Below are positions 33,399-41,340 of a stretch of DNA of 47,205 nucleotides, one piece after another. The notes under the pieces are model-generated. The model saw nothing but the letters and a program-made list of their open reading frames with translations. It searched no databases and was not told the DNA's origin. Both the position numbers and the translations under genes were made by a program. This stretch comes from JAUUZT01 sp964654015 (GTDB lineage: Bacteria; Chloroflexota; Dehalococcoidia; GIF9; AB-539-J10), in contig CAZZHQ010000011.1 of NCBI GenBank assembly GCA_964654015.1, positions 1 through 47,205 of the forward strand, written 5' to 3'. How positions within the stretch are numbered: position 1 is the first letter of the stretch; each line of letters opens with the position of its first letter.

Positions 33399-33748
33399 GA
33401 CATCAGGTATCTGGGCGGAAGTTAAGCAGGTTATCAAGCCATAGGTGGGCTCTTTATCGGAACCTGGTAACCGATGTTTTAGCTAGAGGCAAAATCATTA
33501 CTACAGAAGCTAAAGCTAAAGAAATACAAGGCCTCGTTGAGAAGATGATTACTTTAGGGAAAGACGGAACACTGGCTGCGCGGCGTAGGGCTTTAGCTTT
33601 CAGTAATGATAAGAAAGTTATTGATAAATTGTTTGGGGAGATAGGGCCAGGGTACGGCGAGCGACCAGGTGGCTATACTCGTCTGGTGAAGTTAGGGCCT
33701 CGTAAAGGTGACAATGCTGCGATGGCTCAAATCGAACTGGTTAAGTAG
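33395..33748 (+). CDS. rplQ: 50S ribosomal protein L17
   Basis: The 117-residue L17 starts with MRHQVSGRKLSRLSSHRWAL and has the conserved block NLVTDVLARGKIITTEAKAKE and the ending GDNAAMAQIELVK. It overlaps the rpoA stop by four bases and the truA start by one base, so all three are translationally linked. Confidence 0.97.
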   Translation: MRHQVSGRKLSRLSSHRWALYRNLVTDVLARGKIITTEAKAKEIQGLVEKMITLGKDGTLAARRRALAFSNDKKVIDKLFGEIGPGYGERPGGYTRLVKLGPRKGDNAAMAQIELVK

Positions 33749-34512
33749 TGGAGCCAGTAAAGTTTGCTTTGATTGTAGAATATAATGGCACACGATATCA
33801 TGGTTCTCAGTGGCAGATTGGGGTAGCGACCGTTCAAGGGGAGGTCGAACGAGCTTTAAGGAATCTGTGTGGGGAGACCGGTAGAATCATGGCAGCTAGT
33901 AGGACTGATGCCGGGGTGCATGCTAAGGGGCAGGTGTTTAGTTTTTTGACAGTAAAAGAATTTGACACAGAAACGTTTGTTAAAGGTTTGAATTTTTACT
34001 TAGCCAGAGATATAAAAGTTAAAGCAGCGTATGTAGTGAATTCGGAGTTTAATGTTAGAAGGGATGCTTTGAGTAGAGAGTACCGTTATCAAATATTTAA
34101 CAGGAAAATTAGATCACCGTTTCATGAAGTGTTTGCAGGGTTTGTACCGAATGAATTGAATGTCGGAGTTATGAGAGATGCATGTCAACTTCTTGAAGGT
34201 GAGCACGATTTTATATCCTTTTGCCCTGCTATAGAAGAGGGTAAAAGTACTGTGCGATGCGTGTATAATACGGAGGTAGATCGACGGGATGACTTTGTCA
34301 CTATTGATATTAAGGCTAATTCCTTTTTACCACATCAAGTGCGTAGTACAGTTGGACTGTTAACGAGCCTGGGATTGGGAAAGATACAACTGGGCAAATT
34401 TCGTGAAATATTTGAAGAGAGACACGTAGGCTTGGCTGGGCCGGTGGCCCCGGCTCGTGGGTTATGTCTAACCAGGGTTAATTATGCTAAGCCTCTTGGA
34501 GGACAAAAATGA
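33748..34512 (+). CDS. truA: tRNA pseudouridine(38-40) synthase
   Basis: The 254-residue enzyme modifies uridines 38-40 in the anticodon stem of many tRNAs. The catalytic aspartate is D54 in AASRTDAGVHAKGQ. Other typical blocks are the YNGTRYHGSQWQ start and SFLPHQVRSTVGLL near the C-terminus. The GTG start shares a base with the rplQ stop, and the end overlaps rplM by four bases. This rplQ-truA-rplM-rpsI order is widespread. Confidence 0.96.
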   Translation: MEPVKFALIVEYNGTRYHGSQWQIGVATVQGEVERALRNLCGETGRIMAASRTDAGVHAKGQVFSFLTVKEFDTETFVKGLNFYLARDIKVKAAYVVNSEFNVRRDALSREYRYQIFNRKIRSPFHEVFAGFVPNELNVGVMRDACQLLEGEHDFISFCPAIEEGKSTVRCVYNTEVDRRDDFVTIDIKANSFLPHQVRSTVGLLTSLGLGKIQLGKFREIFEERHVGLAGPVAPARGLCLTRVNYAKPLGGQK

Positions 34513-34940
34513 AAACATATACTCCCAGCGCTAAGGAGATTGTACATAAATGGCATGTAATTGATGCCTCGGACAAGATACTGGGGAGGTTAGCGGTTCA
34601 GGTAGTCGTATTGCTCATGGGTAAACATAAAGTAATATATGCACCTCACATTGATACCGGTGACTATGTGGTCGTAATAAATGCTGCCAAGATAAAGGTA
34701 ACCGGGAAGAAGACAGTACAGAAGATCTATTATCGGTATTCCGGATATCATGGTGGATTGAAAAAACCGACATATGGAGATGTGTTTAAAGGTAACCCAG
34801 CTCGTGTTATCGAGCTAGCAGTCAAAGGGATGCTGCCACATAATAGTTTGGGGGCGGCCATGTTCCGGAAACTAAGGGTTTATTCCAATGATGTACATCC
34901 ACATAATGGCCAGCTTGCTGAAAAGGGGAGTGATAGCTAA
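34509..34940 (+). CDS. rplM: 50S ribosomal protein L13
   Basis: The 143-residue L13 has KWHVIDASDKILGRLAVQV, the block HIDTGDYVVVINAAKIKVTG and MLPHNSLGAAMFRKLRVY. It is an early 50S assembly protein. It overlaps truA upstream and rpsI downstream (TAATG), so the three are co-translated. Confidence 0.97.
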   Translation: MKTYTPSAKEIVHKWHVIDASDKILGRLAVQVVVLLMGKHKVIYAPHIDTGDYVVVINAAKIKVTGKKTVQKIYYRYSGYHGGLKKPTYGDVFKGNPARVIELAVKGMLPHNSLGAAMFRKLRVYSNDVHPHNGQLAEKGSDS

Positions 34941-35335
34941 TGAGTACAGAGAACTATGTTTGGGCTACTGGCAAACGTAAATGCGCAATAGCACAGGTCA
35001 GATTGCTACCAGGTGAAGGTAGTATACTTGTTGATAATAAAGTTTATGGTGAAGTCTTTCCTCGTCTCGAGCATCAACGGTCCATAGAGACGCCTTTTCT
35101 GGTTACTAATACTGTGGGTAAATATCGTGTTATGGTGAAAGTTACAGGGGGAGGTAAAAGTGGGCAGGCAGAGGCTATCCAATATGGCATTGCCAAGGCA
35201 CTGGTAAAAGAGAACGAGCTATTCAGAGCAGTGTTGCGTGGGGGAGGCTTGCTCACCAGGGATGCCAGGATCAAAGAACGTAGAAAATACGGTCTTAAGA
35301 AAGCTCGTAAAGCAAAGCAATACACAAAGCGTTAA
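34940..35335 (+). CDS. rpsI: 30S ribosomal protein S9
   Basis: The 131-residue S9 has the blocks YVWATGKRKCAIAQVRL, VKVTGGGKSGQAEAIQYGIA and RKYGLKKARKAKQYTKR. The C-terminal tail ending in KR reaches the P-site tRNA. It is the last ribosomal gene of the cluster. No terminator separates it from the hydrolase gene 11 bases downstream. Confidence 0.97.
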   Translation: MSTENYVWATGKRKCAIAQVRLLPGEGSILVDNKVYGEVFPRLEHQRSIETPFLVTNTVGKYRVMVKVTGGGKSGQAEAIQYGIAKALVKENELFRAVLRGGGLLTRDARIKERRKYGLKKARKAKQYTKR

Positions 35336-35346
35336 TTTATCTTGCT

Positions 35347-35946
35347 ATGGGGTTCAATAATAACGAAATGGTATCAGGTAGTCGTTTTCGTCCTCATAAG
35401 GATAATTTGGCTTTCGTAGTGATAGATCACCAGGAAAAGCTTCTTGGGGCTATGGAGAGAGATACCTGTAGGAAAGTAACCAAGAATATCGAGCTTCTAG
35501 TTCGTTTAGCCGGGTTGATAAAGATACCCCTCATAGTAACGGAGCAATATTCTCGTGGACTTGGACCAACAAGTAAAGGATTGGTAGAGATACTGGGTGA
35601 CTTGTATCAACCAATAGAGAAGCTCTCATTCAGTTGTTATCGAAACCCTGCTTTTCTGGAAAAAGTGAAGAGTCTTGGTGTTAAGCATTTTGTCTTGGTT
35701 GGTCTTGAGATGCATGTATGTGTACTACAGACGGTGTTGGATTTACTTGCTAATAATTATGAAGTGAGTGTAGCGAGTGATGCTGTCTGTTCTCGTTATA
35801 AATCAGACTGGCAAGCAGGATTGAGGATTGCTGGTCAAGCTGGCGCGGTGATTAGTAGTACTGAGACTATTATCTTCCAACTGCTTGAACAAGCAGGAAC
35901 GGCTGAGTTTAAAAGTATGGCTCCTTTACTAAAACAAAGGCAGTAA
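35347..35946 (+). CDS. isochorismatase-family cysteine hydrolase
   Basis: The 199-residue protein has the isochorismatase-like fold with a complete catalytic triad: D27 in VVIDHQEK, K92 in IEKLSFSC, and C125 in GLEMHVCVLQT. It resembles the YcaC-like subgroup; such hydrolases act on amides or vinyl ethers, and the substrate is unknown. It sits 11 bases after rpsI with no promoter or strong ribosome-binding site, so it seems to ride at the end of the ribosomal transcript. An in-frame ATG at 35368 is an alternative start. A terminator follows. Confidence 0.87.
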   Translation: MGFNNNEMVSGSRFRPHKDNLAFVVIDHQEKLLGAMERDTCRKVTKNIELLVRLAGLIKIPLIVTEQYSRGLGPTSKGLVEILGDLYQPIEKLSFSCYRNPAFLEKVKSLGVKHFVLVGLEMHVCVLQTVLDLLANNYEVSVASDAVCSRYKSDWQAGLRIAGQAGAVISSTETIIFQLLEQAGTAEFKSMAPLLKQRQ

Positions 35947-35997
35947 AGGCAGGCAACTTTATGAGCACGGGGAAGAAGCTTCTTGCTTCCAGACAGT

Positions 35998-36038
35998 AAC
36001 TCGTAACAGTAATATGCTAACGAGTTCTTATTTTTATT
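35998..36038 (+). terminator. intrinsic terminator of the ribosomal cluster
   Basis: AACTCGT (35998-36004) pairs perfectly with ACGAGTT (36020-36026) around a 15-base loop, and CTTATTTTTATT follows. It lies 52 bases after the hydrolase stop and overlaps the end of the converging J-domain gene. Confidence 0.6.
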
Positions 36039-36676
36039 AGAACATCGCCGGAATTTCCATCAAGTAACATACGAGCGTTACTAAGTTTGACTATGCTACC
36101 TGTTTTTACTCCTGGTGGGATTCTTATGTCCAGTTTCCTCTTGTTCACGTTAAGGATTTTGTTTGTTCCCTGATTGGCTTCTATTGAGGTGATAATAAGT
36201 TCATAGCGCAATGTATGTTGCTTGGGTTTTGTTGCCTGAGAAAATATCTCATTCAAGTTGATTTTATTTCCTGGCCAGGCTTCAAAACTTGTTCCTCTTT
36301 GCCTGACAAATTTCTTGAACGAGGAGGCTTCTCCTCTGCCTCTGTGCGGACTTTGAAATATGCTATCCAGAAAATCGAACCCGAGTCCCGCCATGCTGAA
36401 ATCCTTCATTATGTTGCCAAATGTTGTCCTGGTGAATGGGCTGCTAAAAACATCACTAACATTACCAGCAGTGCCAAAGTGGTCATAATGTTCTCTTTTT
36501 TGAGGATCACCAAGCACCCCATAAGCTTCATTTATCTCTTTGAATTTCTCATGGGCCCACTTCTCCTTGCCAGGATTACGGTCAGGGTGGTATTGCATGG
36601 CTAATTTTCTGTACGCATTTTTAAGCTCCTGCCCAGAGGCGTTTTGGGAGAGCTCCAGTACTTTATAGTAATCCAT
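36017..36676 (-). CDS. J-domain co-chaperone (CbpA-like, no zinc fingers)
   Basis: The 219-residue protein begins with a complete J domain (residues about 2-68) that keeps the HPD motif at 30-32, so it should stimulate DnaK ATPase. A middle linker rich in F, S and G follows, then one short C-terminal substrate-binding-like domain (about 155-219, with DIRIPPGVKTGSIVKLS). The DnaJ zinc fingers and the second C-terminal domain are missing, so it is shorter than CbpA (about 300). The NYN-domain gene lies 114 bases upstream on the same strand. Confidence 0.88.
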   Translation of the reverse strand: MDYYKVLELSQNASGQELKNAYRKLAMQYHPDRNPGKEKWAHEKFKEINEAYGVLGDPQKREHYDHFGTAGNVSDVFSSPFTRTTFGNIMKDFSMAGLGFDFLDSIFQSPHRGRGEASSFKKFVRQRGTSFEAWPGNKINLNEIFSQATKPKQHTLRYELIITSIEANQGTNKILNVNKRKLDIRIPPGVKTGSIVKLSNARMLLDGNSGDVLIKIRTR

Positions 36677-36790
36677 TGATATTCTGTTTCCGTTCTACAG
36701 TTACGCCTGTGATAGTGATTACTTTCTCCCTAAGCCGCATACAGCATTGAAATGTTTAGCTTGTTTGGGAGAAAATTATTTCTGCTGGCA

Positions 36791-37372
36791 CTATACTTTA
36801 TTCTCCATGATTTTCCCTCTACTTGGTCTTTTACGTTTGGAGTAACGTTTACTGGTCCATAGTCCCTTGAAAAAGGTCCCGTCTAGTAGTAGACGGTCGT
36901 CAGCCATATTCCAGAGGTCTTTTGATATACTATTGTCAAAATAAGCTATCTCGACATGTTTGCCTCTGTTCTTTACTGCATGGATGGCGTATACAAAATC
37001 AGCATCCCCACTTACTAATATAGCAACATCGTATAGATTATTCCATGCAAAGTCCAACAGGTCTGTAGCTAGCATAATATCTACACCTTTTTCAATATGA
37101 AGACCCTGGGCTATTTTAGTTGTCCCCAGGTGAATCTCCAGAAAAGGTGTCTTGAGAAGTCCATCAAGAAAATCCTGTTGTTCTTTGTGAGTTTCTTGCC
37201 ACTGAGATTGGTCCTGTAGTATGTTGTAATAATAGATGCGGAATAGTTTTCTTGTCCCAGTAAGTTTATTTGCGAACTCAGTAAAGTTCAGATCGTGACG
37301 CTTGAAATTAGATTCTAACGCGTGATATAGGTTACTTCCATCTATAAATATTGCAACTATATCTTTCCCCAT
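36791..37372 (-). CDS. NYN-domain (LabA/DUF88-like) putative ribonuclease
   Basis: The product of about 193 residues has the PIN-like NYN fold. Acidic residues sit at D11 (IFIDGSN, with N14), D98 (GVDIMLATD), D104, and D123/D125 (LVSGDADF), the standard metal-binding set. The C-terminus is very basic (SKRYSKRKRPSRGK), consistent with RNA binding. I start at 37372 (MGKDIV), because AAGGAGG lies directly before it; the frame from 37387 would translate this site. Related proteins are putative nucleases. It could be co-transcribed with the J-domain gene. Confidence 0.87.
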   Translation of the reverse strand: MGKDIVAIFIDGSNLYHALESNFKRHDLNFTEFANKLTGTRKLFRIYYYNILQDQSQWQETHKEQQDFLDGLLKTPFLEIHLGTTKIAQGLHIEKGVDIMLATDLLDFAWNNLYDVAILVSGDADFVYAIHAVKNRGKHVEIAYFDNSISKDLWNMADDRLLLDGTFFKGLWTSKRYSKRKRPSRGKIMENKV

Positions 37373-37397
37373 GAGTTCCTCCTTCATAAAGTGTAAG

Positions 37398-37426
37398 AGG
37401 TCTGCTGCTTTTAGAAGACCCTCTTT
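37398..37426 (-). other. hairpin in the leader of the NYN gene
   Basis: AGAGG-TCT and AGA-C-CCTCT pair with one bulged base around a 12-base loop, between a TATAAT-like box (37437-37432, minus strand) and the NYN gene start. Its role is unknown. Confidence 0.25.
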
Positions 37427-37548
37427 CGTATATTATAAACCTGTGTACTTCTCCGTTGTTTAACAGAGATATTTATATATACGGGTAGATATGTTACTCT
37501 AACATTTTGTTCCCAATTATACTATTAGGATACTATTGCAAGCCGAAT

Positions 37549-38328
37549 ATGACCAAGAGAGAAATTAGAATACTGTGCTGGAATGTTAATGGAATCAGGG
37601 CCGTACACAAAAAAGGTTTCCTGAACTGGTTTAATTTAGAGTCTCCTGATGTCCTTTGCTTACAGGAGATAAAGGCTCAATCAGGAGAAATCCCTTCCGG
37701 TATTGAGTACCCAGAAGGTTACTATACTAACTGGAGTGTTCCTCAGAGGAAGGGCTATAGTGGGGTCGCTACGCTGAGTAAAGACAAACCAATACAGGTT
37801 ACTACCAGTTTAAACATTGAAAAGTTTGATGTTGAAGGGAGGGTTCTAATCACCACATATCCTTTCCTAACGCTGTTTAATGTCTATTTCCCCAATGGCA
37901 AGGCAAGTGAGCAGCGCTTGCAGTATAAGATGGAGTTCTATGAAGCCTTTCTTTCCTTTATTAAACCTCTGCAAAGAAAAGGCGAGAGACTTGTAGTCTG
38001 TGGTGACTATAACACGGCCCATGAGGAAATCGACCTGGCTCGTCCAAATGAAAATAAAGGAATCTCCGGGTTCTTACCTATTGAAAGGGCATGGATGGAT
38101 AAGTTTATATCTCATGGATTTATTGATAGCTTCCGCTATTTAAATAAACAAGCGAATAATTATACATGGTGGAGTATGAGAACACGCGCCAGGGAGCGAA
38201 ATGTAGGTTGGAGGATTGACTATCTTTTCGTTAGTGAGAGCCTGTTAGATTCGGTTACCGGAGCAAGTATATTGTCAGATGTTATGGGTTCTGACCACTG
38301 CCCCCTGGAAATTAAGTTATTGGTCTAG
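37549..38328 (+). CDS. xth: exodeoxyribonuclease III (AP endonuclease)
   Basis: The product of about 259 residues has the motifs of the ExoIII/APE1 family: ILCWNVNGIRA near the start, the metal-binding glutamate in LCLQEIKAQ, the DYNTAH-type block in VCGDYNTAHEEIDLA, WRIDYLFVSESL and the terminal SDHCPLEI with the catalytic D-H pair. It cleaves at abasic sites in base excision repair. I start at the ATG at 37549; an in-frame TTG at 37507 would add 14 unlike residues. A possible TTGTTC-18-TACTAT promoter ends 12 bases before this ATG. The HAD gene follows after 36 bases. Confidence 0.94.
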   Translation: MTKREIRILCWNVNGIRAVHKKGFLNWFNLESPDVLCLQEIKAQSGEIPSGIEYPEGYYTNWSVPQRKGYSGVATLSKDKPIQVTTSLNIEKFDVEGRVLITTYPFLTLFNVYFPNGKASEQRLQYKMEFYEAFLSFIKPLQRKGERLVVCGDYNTAHEEIDLARPNENKGISGFLPIERAWMDKFISHGFIDSFRYLNKQANNYTWWSMRTRARERNVGWRIDYLFVSESLLDSVTGASILSDVMGSDHCPLEIKLLV

Positions 38329-38364
38329 CAACAAGAATAAGATTGTTAAGACATAGGAGAAACC

Positions 38365-39000
38365 ATGAAGACTCTAATCCAGTGTGATTTTGACGGCACT
38401 ATTACCGAGGTTGACGCCAGTTTTCTTGTCCTGGAGGAATTTGCCAGAGGAGATTGGCATCAAGTGCTGCAAGAACACAGGGAACATAAAATATCTGTTG
38501 GTCAATTCAATGCCAGGACTTTTTCTATGGTTAAAGTAGAGCAAAAGACATTACTAAAAACGATAATGGAGAAGGTTAAGCTGCGAGCCGGGTTCAGTGA
38601 GTTTGTGGATTATTGTTCTAAGAGAGATTTCAGGTTGGTCATTGTTAGCAACGGGTTGGACTTTTATATACAGGCCTTACTGGATTATTATGGTTTAGGA
38701 GAAGTTGAGTGGCACGCAGCGAGAACCTGTTTTAAAGCTGGCAATATGGAAGTCCAGTACATAGGGCCTGATGGGAAGTTGCTGGATGATGCTTTCAAAG
38801 AGGCCTATATTCAGTTATTTTTAACGCAGAATTATAAAGTGATATATGTGGGCAATGGCGATTCTGATATCGCCCCTGCAAAACAAGCTCAGCATGTTTT
38901 CGCCAGAGAAGAACTACTTAGTTATTACCAGGGTAATGGGCTTAAATGTGAACCATTCGAGGACTTCACCAGTATTACCAAGGAGATGGAACTCCTGTAG
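38365..39000 (+). CDS. HAD-superfamily phosphatase (MtnX/SerB-like), paralog 2
   Basis: The 211-residue protein has the nucleophile motif CDFDGTITE (residues 7-15), the block VIVSNGLDFYIQ and the metal motif VIYVGNGDSDIAPA. It is clearly related to the gene at 14854: both share CDFDGTI, KLRAGF/TLRAGF, VSxGLDFYI and VIYxG along the whole length. The substrate is unknown. TAGGAG lies upstream of the ATG. It probably shares a transcript with xth and converges on pilT. Confidence 0.86.
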   Translation: MKTLIQCDFDGTITEVDASFLVLEEFARGDWHQVLQEHREHKISVGQFNARTFSMVKVEQKTLLKTIMEKVKLRAGFSEFVDYCSKRDFRLVIVSNGLDFYIQALLDYYGLGEVEWHAARTCFKAGNMEVQYIGPDGKLLDDAFKEAYIQLFLTQNYKVIYVGNGDSDIAPAKQAQHVFAREELLSYYQGNGLKCEPFEDFTSITKEMELL

Positions 39001-39029
39001 TAGTTTGGGGATAATGCTGCATGAGATAG

Positions 39030-40091
39030 TCAGGAACTCTGAATCAGCCTTCTCAACTGCTCTGTGTTGCTGCTCTTGCTTAAGGCTTCTTCGATTGTTA
39101 CCTTATTGTTTTTTACTAAGGTAGCCAGGGACTGATTCAGTGTCCGCATACCATCATTAGCCCCTAGCTGGATAGCACTGGTTAGCTCGTGAGTTTTACT
39201 GTTTCGAATTAGATTCCTCACCGCGGCGGTAGCAATCAGTATCTCGAAGGCTGCAACTCTACCCTTGCCTTCGATTCTGGGCAGGAGTGTCTGGGATAGT
39301 ACTGCCTCTAGAACCTGAGTAAGCTGTAATCTGACCTGGCGTTGATGCTCAGGAGGGAAAGCATCGATTATACGGTCAACGGTTTGAACAGCATCGATAG
39401 TATGCAATGTTCCCAATACTAAATGACCTGTCTCGGCGGCAGTAATAGCTGTACTTATAGTTACCAGGTCACGCATTTCACCTACGAGGATGACATCCGG
39501 GTCATGGCGAAGGGAGTGTACCAGAGCATTGGAAAATGATTTTGTATCATCGCCCATGTCCCTTTGGGCGAGGATACAAAGCTTGTTTGCATATAGATAT
39601 TCGATAGGGTCTTCTATAGTAATGACATTTCGTCTTTCGTGCTCGTTGAGATACTCAATCATGGCGGCTAGGGTAGTGCTCTTTCCACTACCAGTTGGGC
39701 CGGTAACCAGGATTAATCCCCTTGGCTTGAGAACGAGATCCTTGCAAAGTTGTGGCAGTTGCAGTTGATCGATATTTGGCAGTTCAAATGGTACCCGGCG
39801 GAAGGCAATGCTCAAGGTTCCCCTTTGCAACATGGCATTAACCCGAAACCGTGCTACTCCAGGCAAACTATAGGAAAAATCCAGTTCCAGTTCCTGATAG
39901 AATGTTTCTCTCTGATTGGTTGTAGTGATCTGTCTAAAAGCCTCTTTTAGGTCTTCAGGGCTGAGTAATAACAACTCTTCCTGAGGAATAAGCATACCAT
40001 CGATACGAAATACCGGTGGGCCAGGAACTCTAAGATGCATATCTGAAGAACCTTTTTCTGTCATTAAACTAAGGAGCTTATCTATCTGCAT
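39030..40091 (-). CDS. pilT: type IV pilus retraction ATPase PilT
   Basis: The 353-residue protein is a normal-length PilT. It has the N-terminal PAS-like domain with SSDMHLRVPGPP, the Walker A motif GPTGSGKST (131-139), the Asp box region FSYSLPGVARFRVN, the Walker B motif DVILVGEMRD and the PilT-specific block AVRNLIRNSKTHEL. It powers pilus retraction, used in twitching motility and DNA uptake. No other pilus gene lies in the window; comF at 3781 is the only other gene linked to DNA uptake. Confidence 0.95.
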   Translation of the reverse strand: MQIDKLLSLMTEKGSSDMHLRVPGPPVFRIDGMLIPQEELLLLSPEDLKEAFRQITTTNQRETFYQELELDFSYSLPGVARFRVNAMLQRGTLSIAFRRVPFELPNIDQLQLPQLCKDLVLKPRGLILVTGPTGSGKSTTLAAMIEYLNEHERRNVITIEDPIEYLYANKLCILAQRDMGDDTKSFSNALVHSLRHDPDVILVGEMRDLVTISTAITAAETGHLVLGTLHTIDAVQTVDRIIDAFPPEHQRQVRLQLTQVLEAVLSQTLLPRIEGKGRVAAFEILIATAAVRNLIRNSKTHELTSAIQLGANDGMRTLNQSLATLVKNNKVTIEEALSKSSNTEQLRRLIQSS

Positions 40092-40332
40092 AATAATACC
40101 TCTAATACAAGTTTACCTGTCTGTTGCAATACAAGCCAGACCTCTTTACCTCAATCATTAATAATACTATATCAGCGATTTAACTGTCTACTGACTAACT
40201 GATGTAAGTCGATATGTCATTTCCATGGGTCAACGACAGATAATGGAGGCAAGTCCACTGAATGGTGTCTTTAACTTATTTACTCATATTGTTTTGTATG
40301 CGGATTTACTGTTTGGCTATGCTCAATTGATG

Positions 40333-40539
40333 CTACGTTCTAGATTCATCAAGGAATGTGAGGATATCCTCTCGATTGAACCGTATGTTGTTATTTGGTC
40401 CGATTATATATGAATTTAACAGTTTCTTACTATTCCATCTCCTGATGGTATTGGGATGGACATTGAGGATAGAGGCGACTTCCCTGACTGTCAGCATCCT
40501 TTCGGGTATCTTGTTTATAGAATACTCTTGTTCTAGCAT
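40333..40539 (-). CDS. small helix-turn-helix (MerR/excisionase-type) DNA-binding protein
   Basis: The 68-residue protein has one winged helix-turn-helix, from about 15 to 64: LTVREVASILNVHPNTIRRW, then a wing with NNNIRFNREDILTFLDES. It resembles the DNA-binding domain of MerR-type or excisionase (HTH_17) proteins. AGGGG lies 11 bases before the ATG, and a TTGCTT-16-TATATT promoter lies upstream. It precedes pilT by 241 bases on the same strand and might regulate it, which is inference. Confidence 0.8.
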   Translation of the reverse strand: MLEQEYSINKIPERMLTVREVASILNVHPNTIRRWNSKKLLNSYIIGPNNNIRFNREDILTFLDESRT

Positions 40540-40576
40540 TATCTTTATCCCCTATTACATACTAATGGTTACTTCT

Positions 40577-40604
40577 AATATATATCAATATATTCTAAAA
40601 GCAA
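40577..40604 (-). promoter_or_regulatory. promoter of the small HTH gene
   Basis: On the minus strand, TTGCTT (40604-40599) and TATATT (40582-40577) are separated by 16 bases, 38 bases before the ATG at 40539. The surrounding DNA is AT-rich. Confidence 0.5.
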
Positions 40605-40779
40605 TAGGAAATTAGTACTCGAAACACTGAGTATTTCGTCATGGCATGCGTACTGGGCTATATTATTAATGAAAAAGTGCTGCATCTCTGAGGCTGAGTA
40701 TAGAACGTCATTAATGGGAGATAGAACATTTAAGATGTATTGTTTTAGTGGATGCTATGTTTGCAAGTTGTTGTGCTGC

Positions 40780-41340
40780 TTATATCTTCAGTTCCGGAGG
40801 CATGTCTTTTATGGTTTCAATGCCTAGAGCAATAAACTCCTCTTTTTCTAGTCCTAGCTTTGTGCACAGAGCAATCTGTTCTTCTTCGGCGGTGTAATCG
40901 TTAACTCCTTCTTTGGAGTTATCGATTACAGATTTAACTGTTAGTTTTGACAGATCATCCAGGTGATTTGAAATGGTAGAAATGAGCAACTTGCTCAAAG
41001 ATATGGCGCAACAAAGCGACTCGTCCAGTTCCGTTTCTTGAGGGATACCATTAGCTGCATTATGACATAAAATGGCGTGAGTCATAGTTTCATTGGCCCC
41101 AAGTTCACGTGCTATATCGGCTCCAAGTCTACCATGGCTGGAAGGGTCATCTTCAACTAATTCAACATCGATGTCGTATAGAAGTCCGGTGATTCCCCAC
41201 TCCTTGATGTCTTTTCCCAGTCGTTTGGCCAGAGCACGCATAACAGCCTCTGTAACCAGTATCTGCCTTATTCTGTCCTCGTTTTGGATATTGGACTGGA
41301 CAGAGTCAAGCACTTCTTTTCTGCTCATCCGAGTGCTCAT
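40780..41340 (-). CDS. degenerate HD/HDIG-domain protein coupled to uvrA
   Basis: The 186-residue protein follows the small HDIG-type domain layout (EAVMRALAKRLG, then WGITGLLYDIDVE, then SSHGRLGADIAREL and ILCHN). Two metal-binding positions are changed. The first histidine appears to be Q26, and the HD doublet is Y55-D56. H69 and H93 remain. It is therefore unlikely to keep normal phosphohydrolase activity. Its ATG overlaps the uvrA stop by four bases (ATGA), so the two are translated together. The function is unknown; a regulatory or binding role is possible. Confidence 0.8.
   Translation of the reverse strand: MSTRMSRKEVLDSVQSNIQNEDRIRQILVTEAVMRALAKRLGKDIKEWGITGLLYDIDVELVEDDPSSHGRLGADIARELGANETMTHAILCHNAANGIPQETELDESLCCAISLSKLLISTISNHLDDLSKLTVKSVIDNSKEGVNDYTAEEEQIALCTKLGLEKEEFIALGIETIKDMPPELKI

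Noticed and set aside
40225..40615. Plus-strand frames antisense to the small HTH gene and pilT upstream region
   Set aside because: They overlap a clear HTH gene on the other strand and have no start signals or motifs.
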